Part shown: piece after piece, positions 25,261 through 34,342 of the stretch
How the letters are laid out: the number at the start of each line of letters is the position of its first letter
How positions within the stretch are numbered: position 1 is the first letter of the stretch
Origin: Pseudarthrobacter sulfonivorans
GTDB taxonomy: Bacteria; Actinomycetota; Actinomycetes; Actinomycetales; Micrococcaceae
NCBI RefSeq assembly: GCF_014712225.1
Contig: NZ_JACXBW010000004.1
Coordinates: 62,001 to 126,000, forward strand
Length of the DNA stretch: 64,000 nt
Direction of reading: 5' to 3'
Program-made: the position numbers and the translations under genes
Notes under the pieces: generated by a model
The model's input: the letters and a program-made list of their open reading frames with translations, nothing else
Told to the model about the DNA's origin: nothing
The model's database searches: none

Positions 25261-25314
25261 AAGGTAGGGACGGCGCGTTTCGCGGACGGTCGCGGTGTGT
25301 TAACGCCCTGTGAC
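25261..25314 (-). promoter_or_regulatory. narK-nasC-nasB promoter with GlnR-like operator
   Basis: Read on the minus strand: GTCAC-n6-TTAAC-n6-CGACC-n6-GAAAC (25314-25277), 11-bp phased, then 10 bp and TACCTT (25266-25261) as a -10. The outer half-sites match the GlnR pattern fully, the inner two poorly. The 10-bp gap to the -10 equals that of nirB and nirD. The remaining 25315-25500 region must hold the promoter of the divergent transporter; no clear second box was seen there. Confidence 0.55.
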
Positions 25315-25500
25315 ATTTGCCTATCTGCGTCCTCAAAGCCGTGTGAGGCTAGGATTGGTGCCACCACGTGAGACGAAGCCCACAGGTCCAGATGCTGGAA
25401 CATTTGTCCATTGACTGGACGGCGGGAACTAATATTGAACTCTAACTACTGCGCGCCTGGCCTCTCCATGCCCGGCCGGTTCTCATGAAAGTGTGTCCAT

Positions 25501-26913
25501 ATGTCATCCACACAAACCTCCGCGGAGCCAGGATCACCGAAGGCGGTGAACACGCGCGGCCGCGTGATCGTTGCCAGCCTGATCGGTACCACGGTTGAGT
25601 TCTACGACTTCTACGTCTATGCGACTGCCGCTGTGCTGGTCTTCCCCGCACTGTTCTTCCCCAACCAGAACGAGACCACGCAGCTGCTGAGCTCGTTCGC
25701 TGTGTTCGGCGTGGCATTCGTCGCCCGCCCGCTGGGGTCCATCGTCTTTGGCCACTTCGGTGACAAGTTCGGCCGCAAGGGCACCCTGGTGGCCTCGCTG
25801 CTGACCATGGGCATTGCGACGTTCCTGATCGGCTGTCTGCCGACGGCGCTCGTTCCGGGCTGGGAGTTCTGGGCCCCGGCCCTCCTCGTGGTGATGCGCT
25901 TCGCGCAGGGCCTGGCCCTCGGCGGCGAGTGGAGCGGCGCGGCCCTGCTGGCCACGGAGAACGCCCCCGCCAACAAGCGCGCCATTTACGGCACGTTCCC
26001 GCAGCTCGGTGCGCCCATTGGCTTCATCATCGCCAACGTGATCTTCCTCGTTGCCAGCTACGCCCTGTCACCGGCAGCCTTCCTGGCCTGGGGCTGGCGT
26101 GTGCCGTTCCTGATCAGCGCCGTGATGGTCATCATCGGCCTGTACGTGCGCCTCAAGCTGATCGAGACGCCTGCCTTCACCAAGGTCCTTGAGTCCAAAG
26201 AGGTGGCCAAGCTGCCCCTGGCCCGGGTCTTCAACACCAGCTGGCGCCAGCTGATCCTGGGCACGTTCATCATGCTCGCGACCTATGTGCTCTTCTACCT
26301 CATGACCACGTTCACGCTGACCTACGGCACCCGCGCCTCCAGCCTGGATGCTGCCAAGGCGGCCGCAGAAAAGGCCGGCAAGCCGATGTCCGAAGCGGCA
26401 GCTGCTGCGTTCGTTCCCGGCCTGGGCTTCACCCGCAACGACTTCCTCTGGATGCTGATTGCCGGCGTCGTGTTCTTCGGTATCTTCACCCTGGTCTCCG
26501 GACCGCTCGCCGAGAAGTACGGCCGCCGCAAGATGCTGCTGGCCGTGACGGCCGGCATCTTCGTCTTCGGCCTGCTGTGGGTCCCGCTGTTCAGCAGCGG
26601 CTTCGTGGGCACCATGGCCCTGCTGATCATCGGCTTCTCGTTGATGGGTCTCACGTTCGGACCCATGGGCGCCATCCTGCCGGAGCTGTTCCCCACCAAC
26701 GTCCGGTACACCGGTTCGGCCATCAGCTACAACTTCTCCAGCATCCTGGGCGCAGCGGTGGCACCGTTCATCGCCGTCTGGCTGTGGGAAATGGCGAAGG
26801 GCAGCCCGGTGCTGGTGGGCGTCTACCTCACCGTCATGTCCGTCCTGACGCTGTTCGCCCTGTTCGTGAGCAAGGAAACCCGCGACGTGGACTACGAGAA
26901 CAACGTGGCCTGA
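25501..26913 (+). CDS. MFS transporter, metabolite:H+ symporter (MHS) family
   Basis: A 470-residue, 12-helix transporter. The hallmark MHS features are GTTVEFYDFYVYATAA in helix 1, GHFGDKFGRKGTL in the helix 2-3 loop, RFAQGLALGGEWSGAALLA in helix 4 and ELFPTNVRYTGSAISYNFSS in helix 10. MHS members (ProP, ShiA, citrate and ketoglutarate carriers) move organic acids or osmolytes with protons; the substrate cannot be read from sequence. A long insertion between helices 7 and 8 (residues ~280-310, Ala-rich) is noticeable. Divergent from narK; ends in a strong terminator. Confidence 0.88.
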   Translation: MSSTQTSAEPGSPKAVNTRGRVIVASLIGTTVEFYDFYVYATAAVLVFPALFFPNQNETTQLLSSFAVFGVAFVARPLGSIVFGHFGDKFGRKGTLVASLLTMGIATFLIGCLPTALVPGWEFWAPALLVVMRFAQGLALGGEWSGAALLATENAPANKRAIYGTFPQLGAPIGFIIANVIFLVASYALSPAAFLAWGWRVPFLISAVMVIIGLYVRLKLIETPAFTKVLESKEVAKLPLARVFNTSWRQLILGTFIMLATYVLFYLMTTFTLTYGTRASSLDAAKAAAEKAGKPMSEAAAAAFVPGLGFTRNDFLWMLIAGVVFFGIFTLVSGPLAEKYGRRKMLLAVTAGIFVFGLLWVPLFSSGFVGTMALLIIGFSLMGLTFGPMGAILPELFPTNVRYTGSAISYNFSSILGAAVAPFIAVWLWEMAKGSPVLVGVYLTVMSVLTLFALFVSKETRDVDYENNVA

Positions 26914-26938
26914 CCTTCCAGCCCAGTTAGTGCCGGTG

Positions 26939-26982
26939 ATGCCCGGCGTGTTCCCCGTTATTCCGGGGAGCGCGCCGGGCAT
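26939..26982 (+). terminator. Rho-independent-type terminator after the MHS transporter
   Basis: The arms ATGCCCGGCG (26939-26948) and CGCCGGGCAT (26973-26982) are perfect complements, with an inner CCCCG/CGGGG stem, followed by TTTCT. It is 25 bp past the stop codon and 70 bp before the convergent amidotransferase 3' end, so it could serve both strands. Confidence 0.75.
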
Positions 26983-27051
26983 TTCTGCGTCCCGGGCCGG
27001 ACGACGTGGGCAGGAGCGTACGACGGCGGCGCCCGCCGCCCATCCGAAGGC

Positions 27052-27783
27052 TCACCCCGCGTAGCGGGACACGAAGTTCTTCAGAATGGTCATGGGCTCG
27101 GTCACGGTGAACCCGCGGGCGGACGCCATCAGCTCCTCCGCGGATTCCGGCGGAAAGTAACCGGCATGGCAGTAGATATCGATCCGGGTGACCAGGCCCT
27201 CAACATCCAGTTCGGGATGGAACTGGGTGGCGTACAGGTTCTGCTTGATCCGGAACATCTGGACCGGGCAGGCCTGTGAGGACGCCAGCAGCACGGCGTG
27301 GGAAGGCAGCGCGGTGCAGGCTTCCTTGTGCCCGGTGAAGGCAGTGAACCGGCGCGGCATCCCGCGCAGGACGGGATCCGCGACGCCCGCGTCCGTCAGC
27401 TCGATCTCCACTCCGCCCAGGGGTTCGCCGAACGTCCTGTCAATCACTGCACCCTGGTGCGTTCCCAGCGTCCCCACCCCGTAACAGGCGCCGAGGAATG
27501 GGAAGTCCTGGTCCACGATCCGGTCAAGCAGCCCGGCAAGTTCCCGCTCCACGCGATGCTGGGTGGGACTTTTCTCTTCTGCGGGATCGCTGGACGTGAA
27601 CGGGCTGCCGCCCACGATCACGCCGGCGTACCCCGCCAGGTCCAGTTCCGGCAGAGGAGCGGCCTCCAGCCGGATACGGCGGAGCTGTTCCGGTGCCAGC
27701 CCGCCGTACCTCAGGTAGGCGGCGTACTCATCCTCGGCGGCGTCATCTTCGGCCCGGGAGGCGAGGAGCAGGAAAGGCTTCAC
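27052..27783 (-). CDS. Class I glutamine amidotransferase (GMP-synthase-like)
   Basis: A 243-residue stand-alone glutaminase domain. The catalytic nucleophile lies in PFLGACYGVGTLG (Cys near residue 99), and the His-Glu of the triad is in YATQFHPELDVEG near 190. The N-terminus begins FLLLASRAEDDAAEDEY and contains the oxyanion-loop segment GVIVGGSPFT. Such single-domain members (family C26/GATase1) are often annotated as GMP synthase-like or gamma-glutamyl hydrolase-like; the acceptor substrate is unknown. The start is GTG 27783, with no obvious Shine-Dalgarno. It sits downstream of the carboxylase/NTF2 pair with a 62-bp gap. Confidence 0.85.
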   Translation of the reverse strand: MKPFLLLASRAEDDAAEDEYAAYLRYGGLAPEQLRRIRLEAAPLPELDLAGYAGVIVGGSPFTSSDPAEEKSPTQHRVERELAGLLDRIVDQDFPFLGACYGVGTLGTHQGAVIDRTFGEPLGGVEIELTDAGVADPVLRGMPRRFTAFTGHKEACTALPSHAVLLASSQACPVQMFRIKQNLYATQFHPELDVEGLVTRIDIYCHAGYFPPESAEELMASARGFTVTEPMTILKNFVSRYAG

Positions 27784-27845
27784 ACGCTAAGTCTGCCCGC
27801 GGCCCCCTGATGAGCGCCAGAGCACGCCAACGCCAAAGCAGGGTC

Positions 27846-28298
27846 TCAGTGCCCGGCAGGTTCACCCGCGGACTGGGCCAGGGACCGCCGCGACTGCGGC
27901 CGGGCGGCGGGGTCGGCGTGCCGGTGGACCAGCTTCCAGTACCCTTCCTCCCGGCGGAAAACACTGGTCACACGGAGCGCGAACTCCTCCGTCAGCGGTG
28001 CACCCTCCAGCCGGGCCCGGAAATGTTCGGTCTCCACCAAGAAGGCGGTGTCCCGTGCGGTGTAGGACGTGATGGTGTCGAACCCCAGCATCTCGCCGTC
28101 CTGGAACTGCCTGGACGCCTGGTCCAGGCGCGCTTCCACCTGGGCCCAGCCGCGGGCAATGCCGCCGAAAGGATTGGCCAGGGTGACGTCGTCGAGCCTT
28201 GAATACAGGTCCTTGACCGGGCCGGGGTTGCCGCGGGTGATCTCCGGAACGGCCAGGTGGTAACGGGCTACTTCTTCTTCAAAACTGGGTGCAAGCAT
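27846..28298 (-). CDS. NTF2/SnoaL-like fold protein
   Basis: A 150-residue protein of the nuclear-transport-factor-2/ketosteroid-isomerase fold (DUF4440/SnoaL-like): N-terminal helix, then FGGIARGWAQVEARLDQASR, TITSYTARDTAFLVETEHFR and the terminal strand pair RVTSVFRREEGYWKLVHRHA. The fold hosts small enzymes and binding proteins; no catalytic residue set can be assigned. ATG 28298 has GGAGG seven bases upstream. The start is 18 bp after the stop of the acyl-CoA carboxylase gene on the same strand, so co-transcription is likely. Confidence 0.82.
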   Translation of the reverse strand: MLAPSFEEEVARYHLAVPEITRGNPGPVKDLYSRLDDVTLANPFGGIARGWAQVEARLDQASRQFQDGEMLGFDTITSYTARDTAFLVETEHFRARLEGAPLTEEFALRVTSVFRREEGYWKLVHRHADPAARPQSRRSLAQSAGEPAGH

Positions 28299-28316
28299 GG
28301 GGTGCCTCCGGCGCTT

Positions 28317-30131
28317 CTAGTCTTCGATCCTGGCGATGACGGCGCCGGCCGCGATCGTTTCACCGGGCGCGGCACCAAGGCCGGTAATGGTTCCGGAACG
28401 GTGCGCGGTCAGGGGCTGTTCCATCTTCATGGCTTCGAGCACCACGATCAGGTCACCTTCGGCCACCACGTCGCCGTTGGCCACGGCCACCTTGACGATG
28501 GTGCCCTGCATCGGGGACGTCAGCGAGTCGCCGGTGGCGGCTGCCGCGGCGCCGCCTGAGCGGAGGCGTTTCTTGGATTTGCCGGCCTTCGCGCCGCCGC
28601 CGGAACCCGTGCCGACGGATCCAAGGGAGGCCGGCAGGACCACTTCGAGGCGTTTGCCGCCGACCTCGACCACCACGCGCTGGCGTTCACCGGCGTCTTC
28701 AGCGGCCACGCCGGTCCCGTCCGGGGACCAGGCGGGAAGGTTGTTGACGAATTCTGTTTCGATCCAGCGGGTGTGGACCTTGAAGGGGCCGTCGGCCGGA
28801 GCGAAGTCGGGATTGGTGACCACGGCCAGGTCGAAGGGGATGACCGTGGGGATGCCTTCCACCACCATCTCCTCCAGCGCACGGCGTGAGCGCTGCAGGG
28901 CCTGGGCGCGGGTGGCGCCCGTGACGATCAGCTTGGAGAGCATGGAGTCGAAGTTGCCGCTGATGATGTCGCCCTGCTCCACGCCGGAATCAATCCGGAC
29001 ACCGGGTCCCGTGGGGTTCTTCAGGCTGGTGATGGTTCCCGGTGCGGGCATGAAGTTCCGGCCCGGGTCCTCGCCGGTGATGCGGAACTCGATGGAGTGG
29101 CCACGGACCTCGGGGTCGCCGTAGCCCAGTTCCTCGCCGCGCGCCAGGCGGAACTGTTCGCGGACCAGGTCGATGCCCGTGACTTCCTCGGAAACGCAGT
29201 GCTCCACCTGGAGGCGGGTATTGACCTCCAGGAAAGAGATGGTGCCGTCCTGGCCGACCAGGAATTCGCAGGTGCCCGCGCCGAGGTACCCGGCTTCCTT
29301 CAGGATGGCCTTGGAGGATTCGTACAGCCGGCGGTTCTGCTCTTCGGTGAGGAACGGGGCCGGGGCCTCTTCCACGAGTTTCTGGTTGCGGCGCTGCAGG
29401 GAGCAGTCACGGGTGGAGACCACAACAACGTTGCCGTGGGCGTCCGCAAGGCACTGGGTTTCCACATGGCGGGGGGCGTCCAGGAAACGCTCGATGAAGC
29501 ACTCGCCGCGGCCGAAGGCTGCCGTGGCTTCCCGGACGGCAGATTCAAACAGCTCCGGAATCTCCTCGCGGGTGCGGGCCACCTTGATGCCGCGGCCGCC
29601 GCCGCCGAAGGCAGCCTTGATGGCCACCGGCAGGCCGAACTTGTCCACGAATTCAAGGATTTCCTCGGCTGATTGCACGGGGTCGGCGGTGCCGGGAACC
29701 TGGGGTGCGCCCACCTTTTCGGCGATGTGGCGGGCCTGGACCTTGTCGCCGAGGGCGGAGATGGCGTCGGGGGAGGGGCCGATCCAGGTGATGCCGGCTT
29801 CAATGACCTTCGCCGCGAACTGGGCGTTTTCGGCGAGGAACCCGTAGCCCGGGTGGATGGCGTCGGCACCGGACTGGCGGGCAGCGTCGATGATCTTGTC
29901 CATCACCAGGTAGGACTCGGCGGCCGTGTTGCCGCCCAGGGAGTAGGCCTCGTCTGCGAGCCGGACATGGAGCGCGTCCCGGTCAGGATCGGCGTAGACC
30001 GCCACGGAGGCAATGCCTTCATCACGTGCCGCGCGGATGATCCGCACTGCGATTTCGCCGCGGTTGGCGATCAGCACCTTGGTGAGGTTCGACTGCACGG
30101 GACTTGCGGACTGCTCCAAAATTGCTGACAA
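28317..30131 (-). CDS. accA: Acyl-CoA carboxylase alpha chain: biotin carboxylase plus biotin carrier domain
   Basis: A 604-residue fusion that carboxylates its own biotin with ATP and bicarbonate and hands CO2 to the beta subunit (38580). Biotin carboxylase spans about residues 18-460 ([17 protein letters not shown]-grasp [28 protein letters not shown]). The carrier domain is C-terminal, with [11 protein letters not shown] and the biotinylated Lys near 568. The start is an unusual TTG at 30131, supported by AAGGAGA four bases upstream; no ATG fits as well. A palindrome shared with the beta-subunit promoter lies 91 bp upstream. A biotin ligase gene is at 41430. Confidence 0.94.
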   Translation of the reverse strand: MSAILEQSASPVQSNLTKVLIANRGEIAVRIIRAARDEGIASVAVYADPDRDALHVRLADEAYSLGGNTAAESYLVMDKIIDAARQSGADAIHPGYGFLAENAQFAAKVIEAGITWIGPSPDAISALGDKVQARHIAEKVGAPQVPGTADPVQSAEEILEFVDKFGLPVAIKAAFGGGGRGIKVARTREEIPELFESAVREATAAFGRGECFIERFLDAPRHVETQCLADAHGNVVVVSTRDCSLQRRNQKLVEEAPAPFLTEEQNRRLYESSKAILKEAGYLGAGTCEFLVGQDGTISFLEVNTRLQVEHCVSEEVTGIDLVREQFRLARGEELGYGDPEVRGHSIEFRITGEDPGRNFMPAPGTITSLKNPTGPGVRIDSGVEQGDIISGNFDSMLSKLIVTGATRAQALQRSRRALEEMVVEGIPTVIPFDLAVVTNPDFAPADGPFKVHTRWIETEFVNNLPAWSPDGTGVAAEDAGERQRVVVEVGGKRLEVVLPASLGSVGTGSGGGAKAGKSKKRLRSGGAAAAATGDSLTSPMQGTIVKVAVANGDVVAEGDLIVVLEAMKMEQPLTAHRSGTITGLGAAPGETIAAGAVIARIED

Positions 30132-30221
30132 GGCGTCTCCTTCTTTCCTTCAGGGAGCCTAGCGCGATTTTGAGGGTTCCGCCGATATTACTTGCGGATT
30201 CCGCGTGTAAACCGGCAATGC

Positions 30222-30240
30222 TTTGTAGGAAACCTACAAA
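30222..30240. promoter_or_regulatory. Palindromic operator upstream of the carboxylase alpha gene
   Basis: TTTGTAGGAAACCTACAAA is a perfect inverted repeat with 8-bp arms and an AAA centre, placed between the end of maf and the carboxylase start. Sixteen bases of it recur with one mismatch at 40318-40333, upstream of the carboxylase beta gene. It is the size of a TetR- or GntR-type site; the regulator is not identified. Confidence 0.65.
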
Positions 30241-30260
30241 CGTCCGAGCAATCGGGGCGA

Positions 30261-30929
30261 TTATGGCGCGGGCCAAAGCTCCGTGATGCGCACGTTGGCC
30301 TGGCCCAGAAGCGCCCGGAGCGTCGAAATGGAAAGGCCGACGACGGTGTGGGGGTCCCCGTCCACCTTCCGGATGAAGGCCCCGCCGAAGCCGTCGATAG
30401 TGAACGAGCCGGCGCAGTGGAGCGGTTCCCCGGTGGCGATGTAGGCGTCGATTTCCTCCGGTTCCATGTCCGTGAAGTGGACCTCGGCGGAGGTGACCGC
30501 CCCGAGAGTCGCGCCGGACCCCGGCGCCGCAGCGCCGTCGTCGGACGCTTCACCCGTGCCGTCCGCCGCCACCGCGCGGCAGTCCACCAGCCAATGCCCG
30601 GTGTGCAACACCCCGCTGCTGCCGCTCATCCGGAGCATCCGTTCGCGGGCGACCTCTGCGGTGTACGGCTTGCCGTGCGCCTCGCCGTCGAACTCAAACA
30701 CCGAGTCGCAGCCGATGACCAGCGCGCCCTCCGCCTCGGGCAGCGCGGCCACGGCCTCGGCCTTGGCGCGCGCCAGCAGCAGGGCGGTATCGTGCGGATC
30801 CGTGACCCCGTAACGGGCCTGGACTGCGTCCTCGTCAACGTCGGAGACCAGCACCGAGTGCTGAATCCCGGCGTCGGCCAGGAGTTTGGTGCGGGCGGGG
30901 GACTGGGAGGCCAGGATCAATCGGGTCAC
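30261..30929 (-). CDS. maf: Maf-family nucleotide pyrophosphatase
   Basis: A 222-residue Maf/ASC-type nucleoside triphosphate pyrophosphatase that hydrolyses non-canonical or excess NTPs and dTTP/UTP. Motifs are LILASQSPARTKLL (substrate loop) at the N-terminus, SDVDEDAV, the GCDSVFEFDGEAHGKP segment with the catalytic Asp, EIDAYIATGEP, and a terminal FGGAFIRKVDGDPHTVVGL. Residues about 120-150 (DGTGEASDDGAAAPGSGAT) are an insertion between conserved strands. The start is GTG 30929, with a weak ribosome site. It lies 9 bp after the MMPL gene, forming the end of tetR-mmpL-maf. Confidence 0.9.
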   Translation of the reverse strand: MTRLILASQSPARTKLLADAGIQHSVLVSDVDEDAVQARYGVTDPHDTALLLARAKAEAVAALPEAEGALVIGCDSVFEFDGEAHGKPYTAEVARERMLRMSGSSGVLHTGHWLVDCRAVAADGTGEASDDGAAAPGSGATLGAVTSAEVHFTDMEPEEIDAYIATGEPLHCAGSFTIDGFGGAFIRKVDGDPHTVVGLSISTLRALLGQANVRITELWPAP

Positions 30930-30938
30930 GGATTCAGC

Positions 30939-33464
30939 CTAGTGGACGGGCTGGGCGAGCTCCTGCGGCGTGTTTTCCCGGCGTTCGAGCTTGGCGCCCT
31001 CGACGTCCACATCCGGCAGGATCCGGTCCAGCCACTTCGGCAGCCACCAGGTCTTTTCGCCGAGCAGGTACATCACGGCCGGCACAATCGTCATCCGCAC
31101 GACGAAGGCATCCAGCAGCACCCCGAACGCCATGGCGAAGCCCAGGGGCCGGACCATGGTCAGGTGGCTGAAGATGAAGCCGGCGAACACGCTGACCATG
31201 ATGATCGCGGCGGCGGTCACCACCGCGGCGGCATGGCTGAAGCCGATCCGTACTGCCTTTTTGGCCGGTGCGCCGTGCATGTAGGACTCGCGCATGCCGG
31301 AGGCGATGAAGACCTGGTAGTCCATGGCCAGGCCGAACAGCACACCGATCAGGATGATCGGCAGGAAGCTCAGCACCGCGCCGGGATTGGCGACGTCGAA
31401 CACGGCCCCCAGCCAGCCCCACTGGTAGACGGCCACGACGAGGCCGAACGCGGCGGCCAGCGACAGCAGGAAGCCTCCGGTTGCCAGCAGGGGAACCACG
31501 ATGGAGCGGAACACCAGGAGCAGGAGGATCAGCGAAAGCCCGACGACGATCGCCAGGTAGGGCGGCAGGGCGTCGCCCAGTTTCGTGGAGACATCGATGT
31601 TGCCGGCCGTCTGGCCGGTCAGCCCGATGGTGACCCCCGTATCGGCCTGGATCTGTGCGCCGCGTTCGCGGAGTTCGCTCACCACCTGCACGGTGCCTGC
31701 CTTGGCCGGACCTTCCTCCGGGATGACCTGGAAAACGGCGGTGCGGCGGTCTTCACTCAGCGCCACCGGAACGGCGGCCACGACGTTGTCCACGCCCCGG
31801 ATCAGGTCGGCGACGTCGTACTGCAGTTCCCGGGCACGGGCTTCGTCCAGGCCGGCCGGGAACTCGCCCACCACCACAATCGGACCGGTGACGCCTTCGC
31901 CGAAGCTGCGGGCCGTCACGTCATAGGCCTGGTAGGCCTCGGAGTCCACCGGCTCGGAGCCGCCGTCGGGCAGGGCGAGCTGAAGCTGCGCGGCGGGCAG
32001 GGCCAGGGTGCCGAGCAGTAGCACACCGGCGACCATCGCCACGATGGGGTGCCTTGTTACCAGGCCGCCCCAACCGCGGGTGCTCTTGGCTTCGTCCCGG
32101 GCGACGTCGGCGGCCTCGTGGCCGGCTTCGGCGTTGTGGGCCTCCGCTTTGGCCCAGGCCCGCCGGGAAATGATGCGGCGCCCGATCAGGGACAGCATGG
32201 CCGGCGTCAGCGAGAGGGCAACCAGGACGGCAACAGCCACGGTGCCGGCGGCGGCCAGGCCCATCACGCTCAGGAACGGCAGACCCGGAACCACCAGGGC
32301 GGCAAGGGCGATGATGACGGTCAGGCCGGCAAAGAGCACCGCGTTGCCGGACGTTCCGGTGGCACGTGCCACGGATTCCTCCGGGTCCATGCCGGCAAGC
32401 AGCTGGGTCCGGTGCCGGTTGACGATGAAGAGCGAATAGTCGATGCCCACGGCCAGGCCAAGCATCAGGGCGAGCATGGGGGAGATGGAGCTCATCTCGA
32501 ACGCACCGGACAGGGCAAATGTGATGCCCACGCCAACGCCGACGCCGATCACGGCCATCAGCAGCGGCAGCCCGGCGGCGATCAGTGTGCCAAGCATCAG
32601 GATCAGGACGAGGGCGGCCACTGCGATGCCGATGATTTCGGCCGTGCCGAAGAGCTCGGAGATGTCCTCGGTGATTTCCTTGCTGGCCAGTGCTGTGACG
32701 CCGGCGGCCGCCGTTTCATGCGCGATGTCCTGGACCTGCTGCCGCACGGCAGGGGTGAGGGCGTTGATGGAGGTGGTGAACTGCACCTGGGCCACCGCGG
32801 CCTGGCCGTCCTTCGAGACAAACCGGATCCCGCCGGAAGCCTCAGCCTGGCGCTTGCCCAGGTCCAGCTTCGCCTTAGCGGCTGCGAGTTCCTGCGTGCC
32901 GGCAGCAAGCTGTTCCTGCCCCTGGGCCAGGGCAGCCTTCTGCTGTCCCAGCCGTGCCTCGACGACGGCGGCGGACGCTCCCGCGGCCGTAAGCTGCTGC
33001 TCTGCGGCACTCAGCTGCGCCGCGCCGGCGTCGAGCTGGGTCCGTGAGGCGTCCAGCTTGGCCTGGCCGGCAGCAAGCTGCTGCGCGCCCTCGGTGATGG
33101 CCTGTCCGGCCTGGTCCAGCTGGGCCTGCGTGGCGAACGGATCGGTGGTGGCCTTGACGTCCGGGAGTTCCCCGAGTTTGGTGAGGGCGGCCGTGACGGC
33201 AGCGCGGCTCTCGCCGGTGAAGCCACCGGCGGGGGCTTCGAAAACGATCGTTGCGGAGCCGCCCGAGGCTGCGGGCAGTTCCTGCTTCAACTTATCCGCG
33301 ATGCGCTGGGTCTCCGTGCCCGGAATCTGGAAATTATTGGAGAGCGTGCCGTGGAAGGCGGCAGCCGAGCCGCCGACCGCCACCAATGCGGCGAGCCAGA
33401 GTGAGATGACCAGCCATCGGTGGCGGTAGGAGAACTTGCCGAGGCGGTAGAGCAGCAGGGCCAT
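30939..33464 (-). CDS. MMPL-family (RND) membrane exporter with periplasmic coiled coil
   Basis: An 841-residue transporter from ATG 33464; the frame runs further upstream inside tetR. A first helix (~residues 17-36) is followed by a large extracellular insert in which ~110 residues form Gln/Ala/Leu heptads (QLAAGQAKLDASRTQLDAG and similar), a coiled coil also seen in YhgE/YdgH-type MMPL members. Two five/six-helix MMPL bundles follow, with VGIDYSLFIVNRHR and FGLAMDYQVFIASGMR carrying the proton-relay Asp-Tyr pairs. The substrate is unknown; lipids or drugs are typical. It starts one base after the tetR stop, so it is coupled to its likely repressor. Confidence 0.9.
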   Translation of the reverse strand: MALLLYRLGKFSYRHRWLVISLWLAALVAVGGSAAAFHGTLSNNFQIPGTETQRIADKLKQELPAASGGSATIVFEAPAGGFTGESRAAVTAALTKLGELPDVKATTDPFATQAQLDQAGQAITEGAQQLAAGQAKLDASRTQLDAGAAQLSAAEQQLTAAGASAAVVEARLGQQKAALAQGQEQLAAGTQELAAAKAKLDLGKRQAEASGGIRFVSKDGQAAVAQVQFTTSINALTPAVRQQVQDIAHETAAAGVTALASKEITEDISELFGTAEIIGIAVAALVLILMLGTLIAAGLPLLMAVIGVGVGVGITFALSGAFEMSSISPMLALMLGLAVGIDYSLFIVNRHRTQLLAGMDPEESVARATGTSGNAVLFAGLTVIIALAALVVPGLPFLSVMGLAAAGTVAVAVLVALSLTPAMLSLIGRRIISRRAWAKAEAHNAEAGHEAADVARDEAKSTRGWGGLVTRHPIVAMVAGVLLLGTLALPAAQLQLALPDGGSEPVDSEAYQAYDVTARSFGEGVTGPIVVVGEFPAGLDEARARELQYDVADLIRGVDNVVAAVPVALSEDRRTAVFQVIPEEGPAKAGTVQVVSELRERGAQIQADTGVTIGLTGQTAGNIDVSTKLGDALPPYLAIVVGLSLILLLLVFRSIVVPLLATGGFLLSLAAAFGLVVAVYQWGWLGAVFDVANPGAVLSFLPIILIGVLFGLAMDYQVFIASGMRESYMHGAPAKKAVRIGFSHAAAVVTAAAIIMVSVFAGFIFSHLTMVRPLGFAMAFGVLLDAFVVRMTIVPAVMYLLGEKTWWLPKWLDRILPDVDVEGAKLERRENTPQELAQPVH

Positions 33465-33465
33465 G

Positions 33466-34182
33466 TCAGAGCCGTTCTTTGAGGAGGGTAGGGGCGGCGG
33501 TTGGTGGGGCCGTGGACGGTGCTTGGGCCGCGGCAGCCGCGGCTGTGCCGGTTGCCGGATGGGGACTCCCGAAGCCGGAGCCCAGGTGGCCCATGGCATC
33601 AATCAGCAGTTGGCGAAGCACGGCGAGCGAGGCGGGGGAGAGATCGGCGCCGCAACGGGCGAACCAGACATCCATGGCTGCCCGGCCACAGGAGATGACG
33701 GAACCGGCCAGGGCACGCAGGTAGAGCTCATCGACGGCGGCGCCGGGGGTTCCCGCGAAGCGCTCCCGCGCGGCGTTGATGATCTGCCCGGTGCAGTGGT
33801 CCCAGGCTTCGAGTTCGGAGCGGGAAAGGAGCGCGTTCTCCTGGGTCAGGGTGAACAGCTCAGCCAGCGGAGCCACGGTCATGGGGTCCGCCAGCTGCAT
33901 GAGGGCAGCCCGTGCGGATTCGAGGATGGGCTCGTCGGCGGGACGCTGCCTGAACTGCTGCAGGGCGCTGTCCAGGAATCCGTTCGTCACTGCGGCCAGT
34001 GCGGCTTCGATGCTGCTGAAGTAATTGAAGAAGGTCCGCCGCGAGATGCCGGCCATCTCGGCAACATCCTCCACCGTGAAGTTCCCGGGCCCGTTGCTGC
34101 GCAACAGCGCGAAGGCGGCATCGGTGATTGCCTGGCGCGTGGCGGCCTTGTTGAGTTCGCGTCGGGAGAGGGTCTCGGTCAC
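33466..34182 (-). CDS. TetR-family regulator of the MMPL operon
   Basis: A 238-residue repressor-type protein. The N-terminal helix-turn-helix is clear: AFALLRSNGPGNFTVEDVAE, then MAGISRRTFFNYFSS (residues ~20-57). The C-terminal half is helical ligand-binding domain, ending in an unusual Ala/Pro-rich tail of about 35 residues (GTAAAAAAQAPSTAPPTAAP). Start GTG 34182. It is the first gene of tetR-mmpL-maf, with the palindromic operator 13-37 bp upstream of its own start, so autoregulation together with control of the exporter is the simple reading. Confidence 0.9.
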   Translation of the reverse strand: MTETLSRRELNKAATRQAITDAAFALLRSNGPGNFTVEDVAEMAGISRRTFFNYFSSIEAALAAVTNGFLDSALQQFRQRPADEPILESARAALMQLADPMTVAPLAELFTLTQENALLSRSELEAWDHCTGQIINAARERFAGTPGAAVDELYLRALAGSVISCGRAAMDVWFARCGADLSPASLAVLRQLLIDAMGHLGSGFGSPHPATGTAAAAAAQAPSTAPPTAAPTLLKERL

Positions 34183-34194
34183 GAAATTACACTA

Positions 34195-34219
34195 CGTGCA
34201 AGTTTGCACGCCGCGCAAA
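34195..34219. promoter_or_regulatory. Overlapping palindromes upstream of tetR-mmpL
   Basis: CGTGCAAGTTTGCACG (34195-34210) is a perfect inverted repeat with a 2-bp centre; it overlaps a second, TTTGCACG-C-CGCGCAAA (34203-34219), with one mismatch. Three alternating half-sites (GTGCAA, TTGCAC, GCGCAA) could seat two TetR dimers. The site lies 12 bp before the tetR GTG, where a repressor would block transcription. The divergent secreted-protein gene begins 124 bp away. Confidence 0.65.
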
Positions 34220-34342
34220 TTAATTCACAGGAAGATGAAAGGTTCCCAACAGCTGGAACTGATCCTGCCGGCCGAGACTGGATTAGTCCCGACAGGGAGA
34301 AGATGACCAGCCGTCAGGGACGGCAGATTCAGGAGAAAACGA

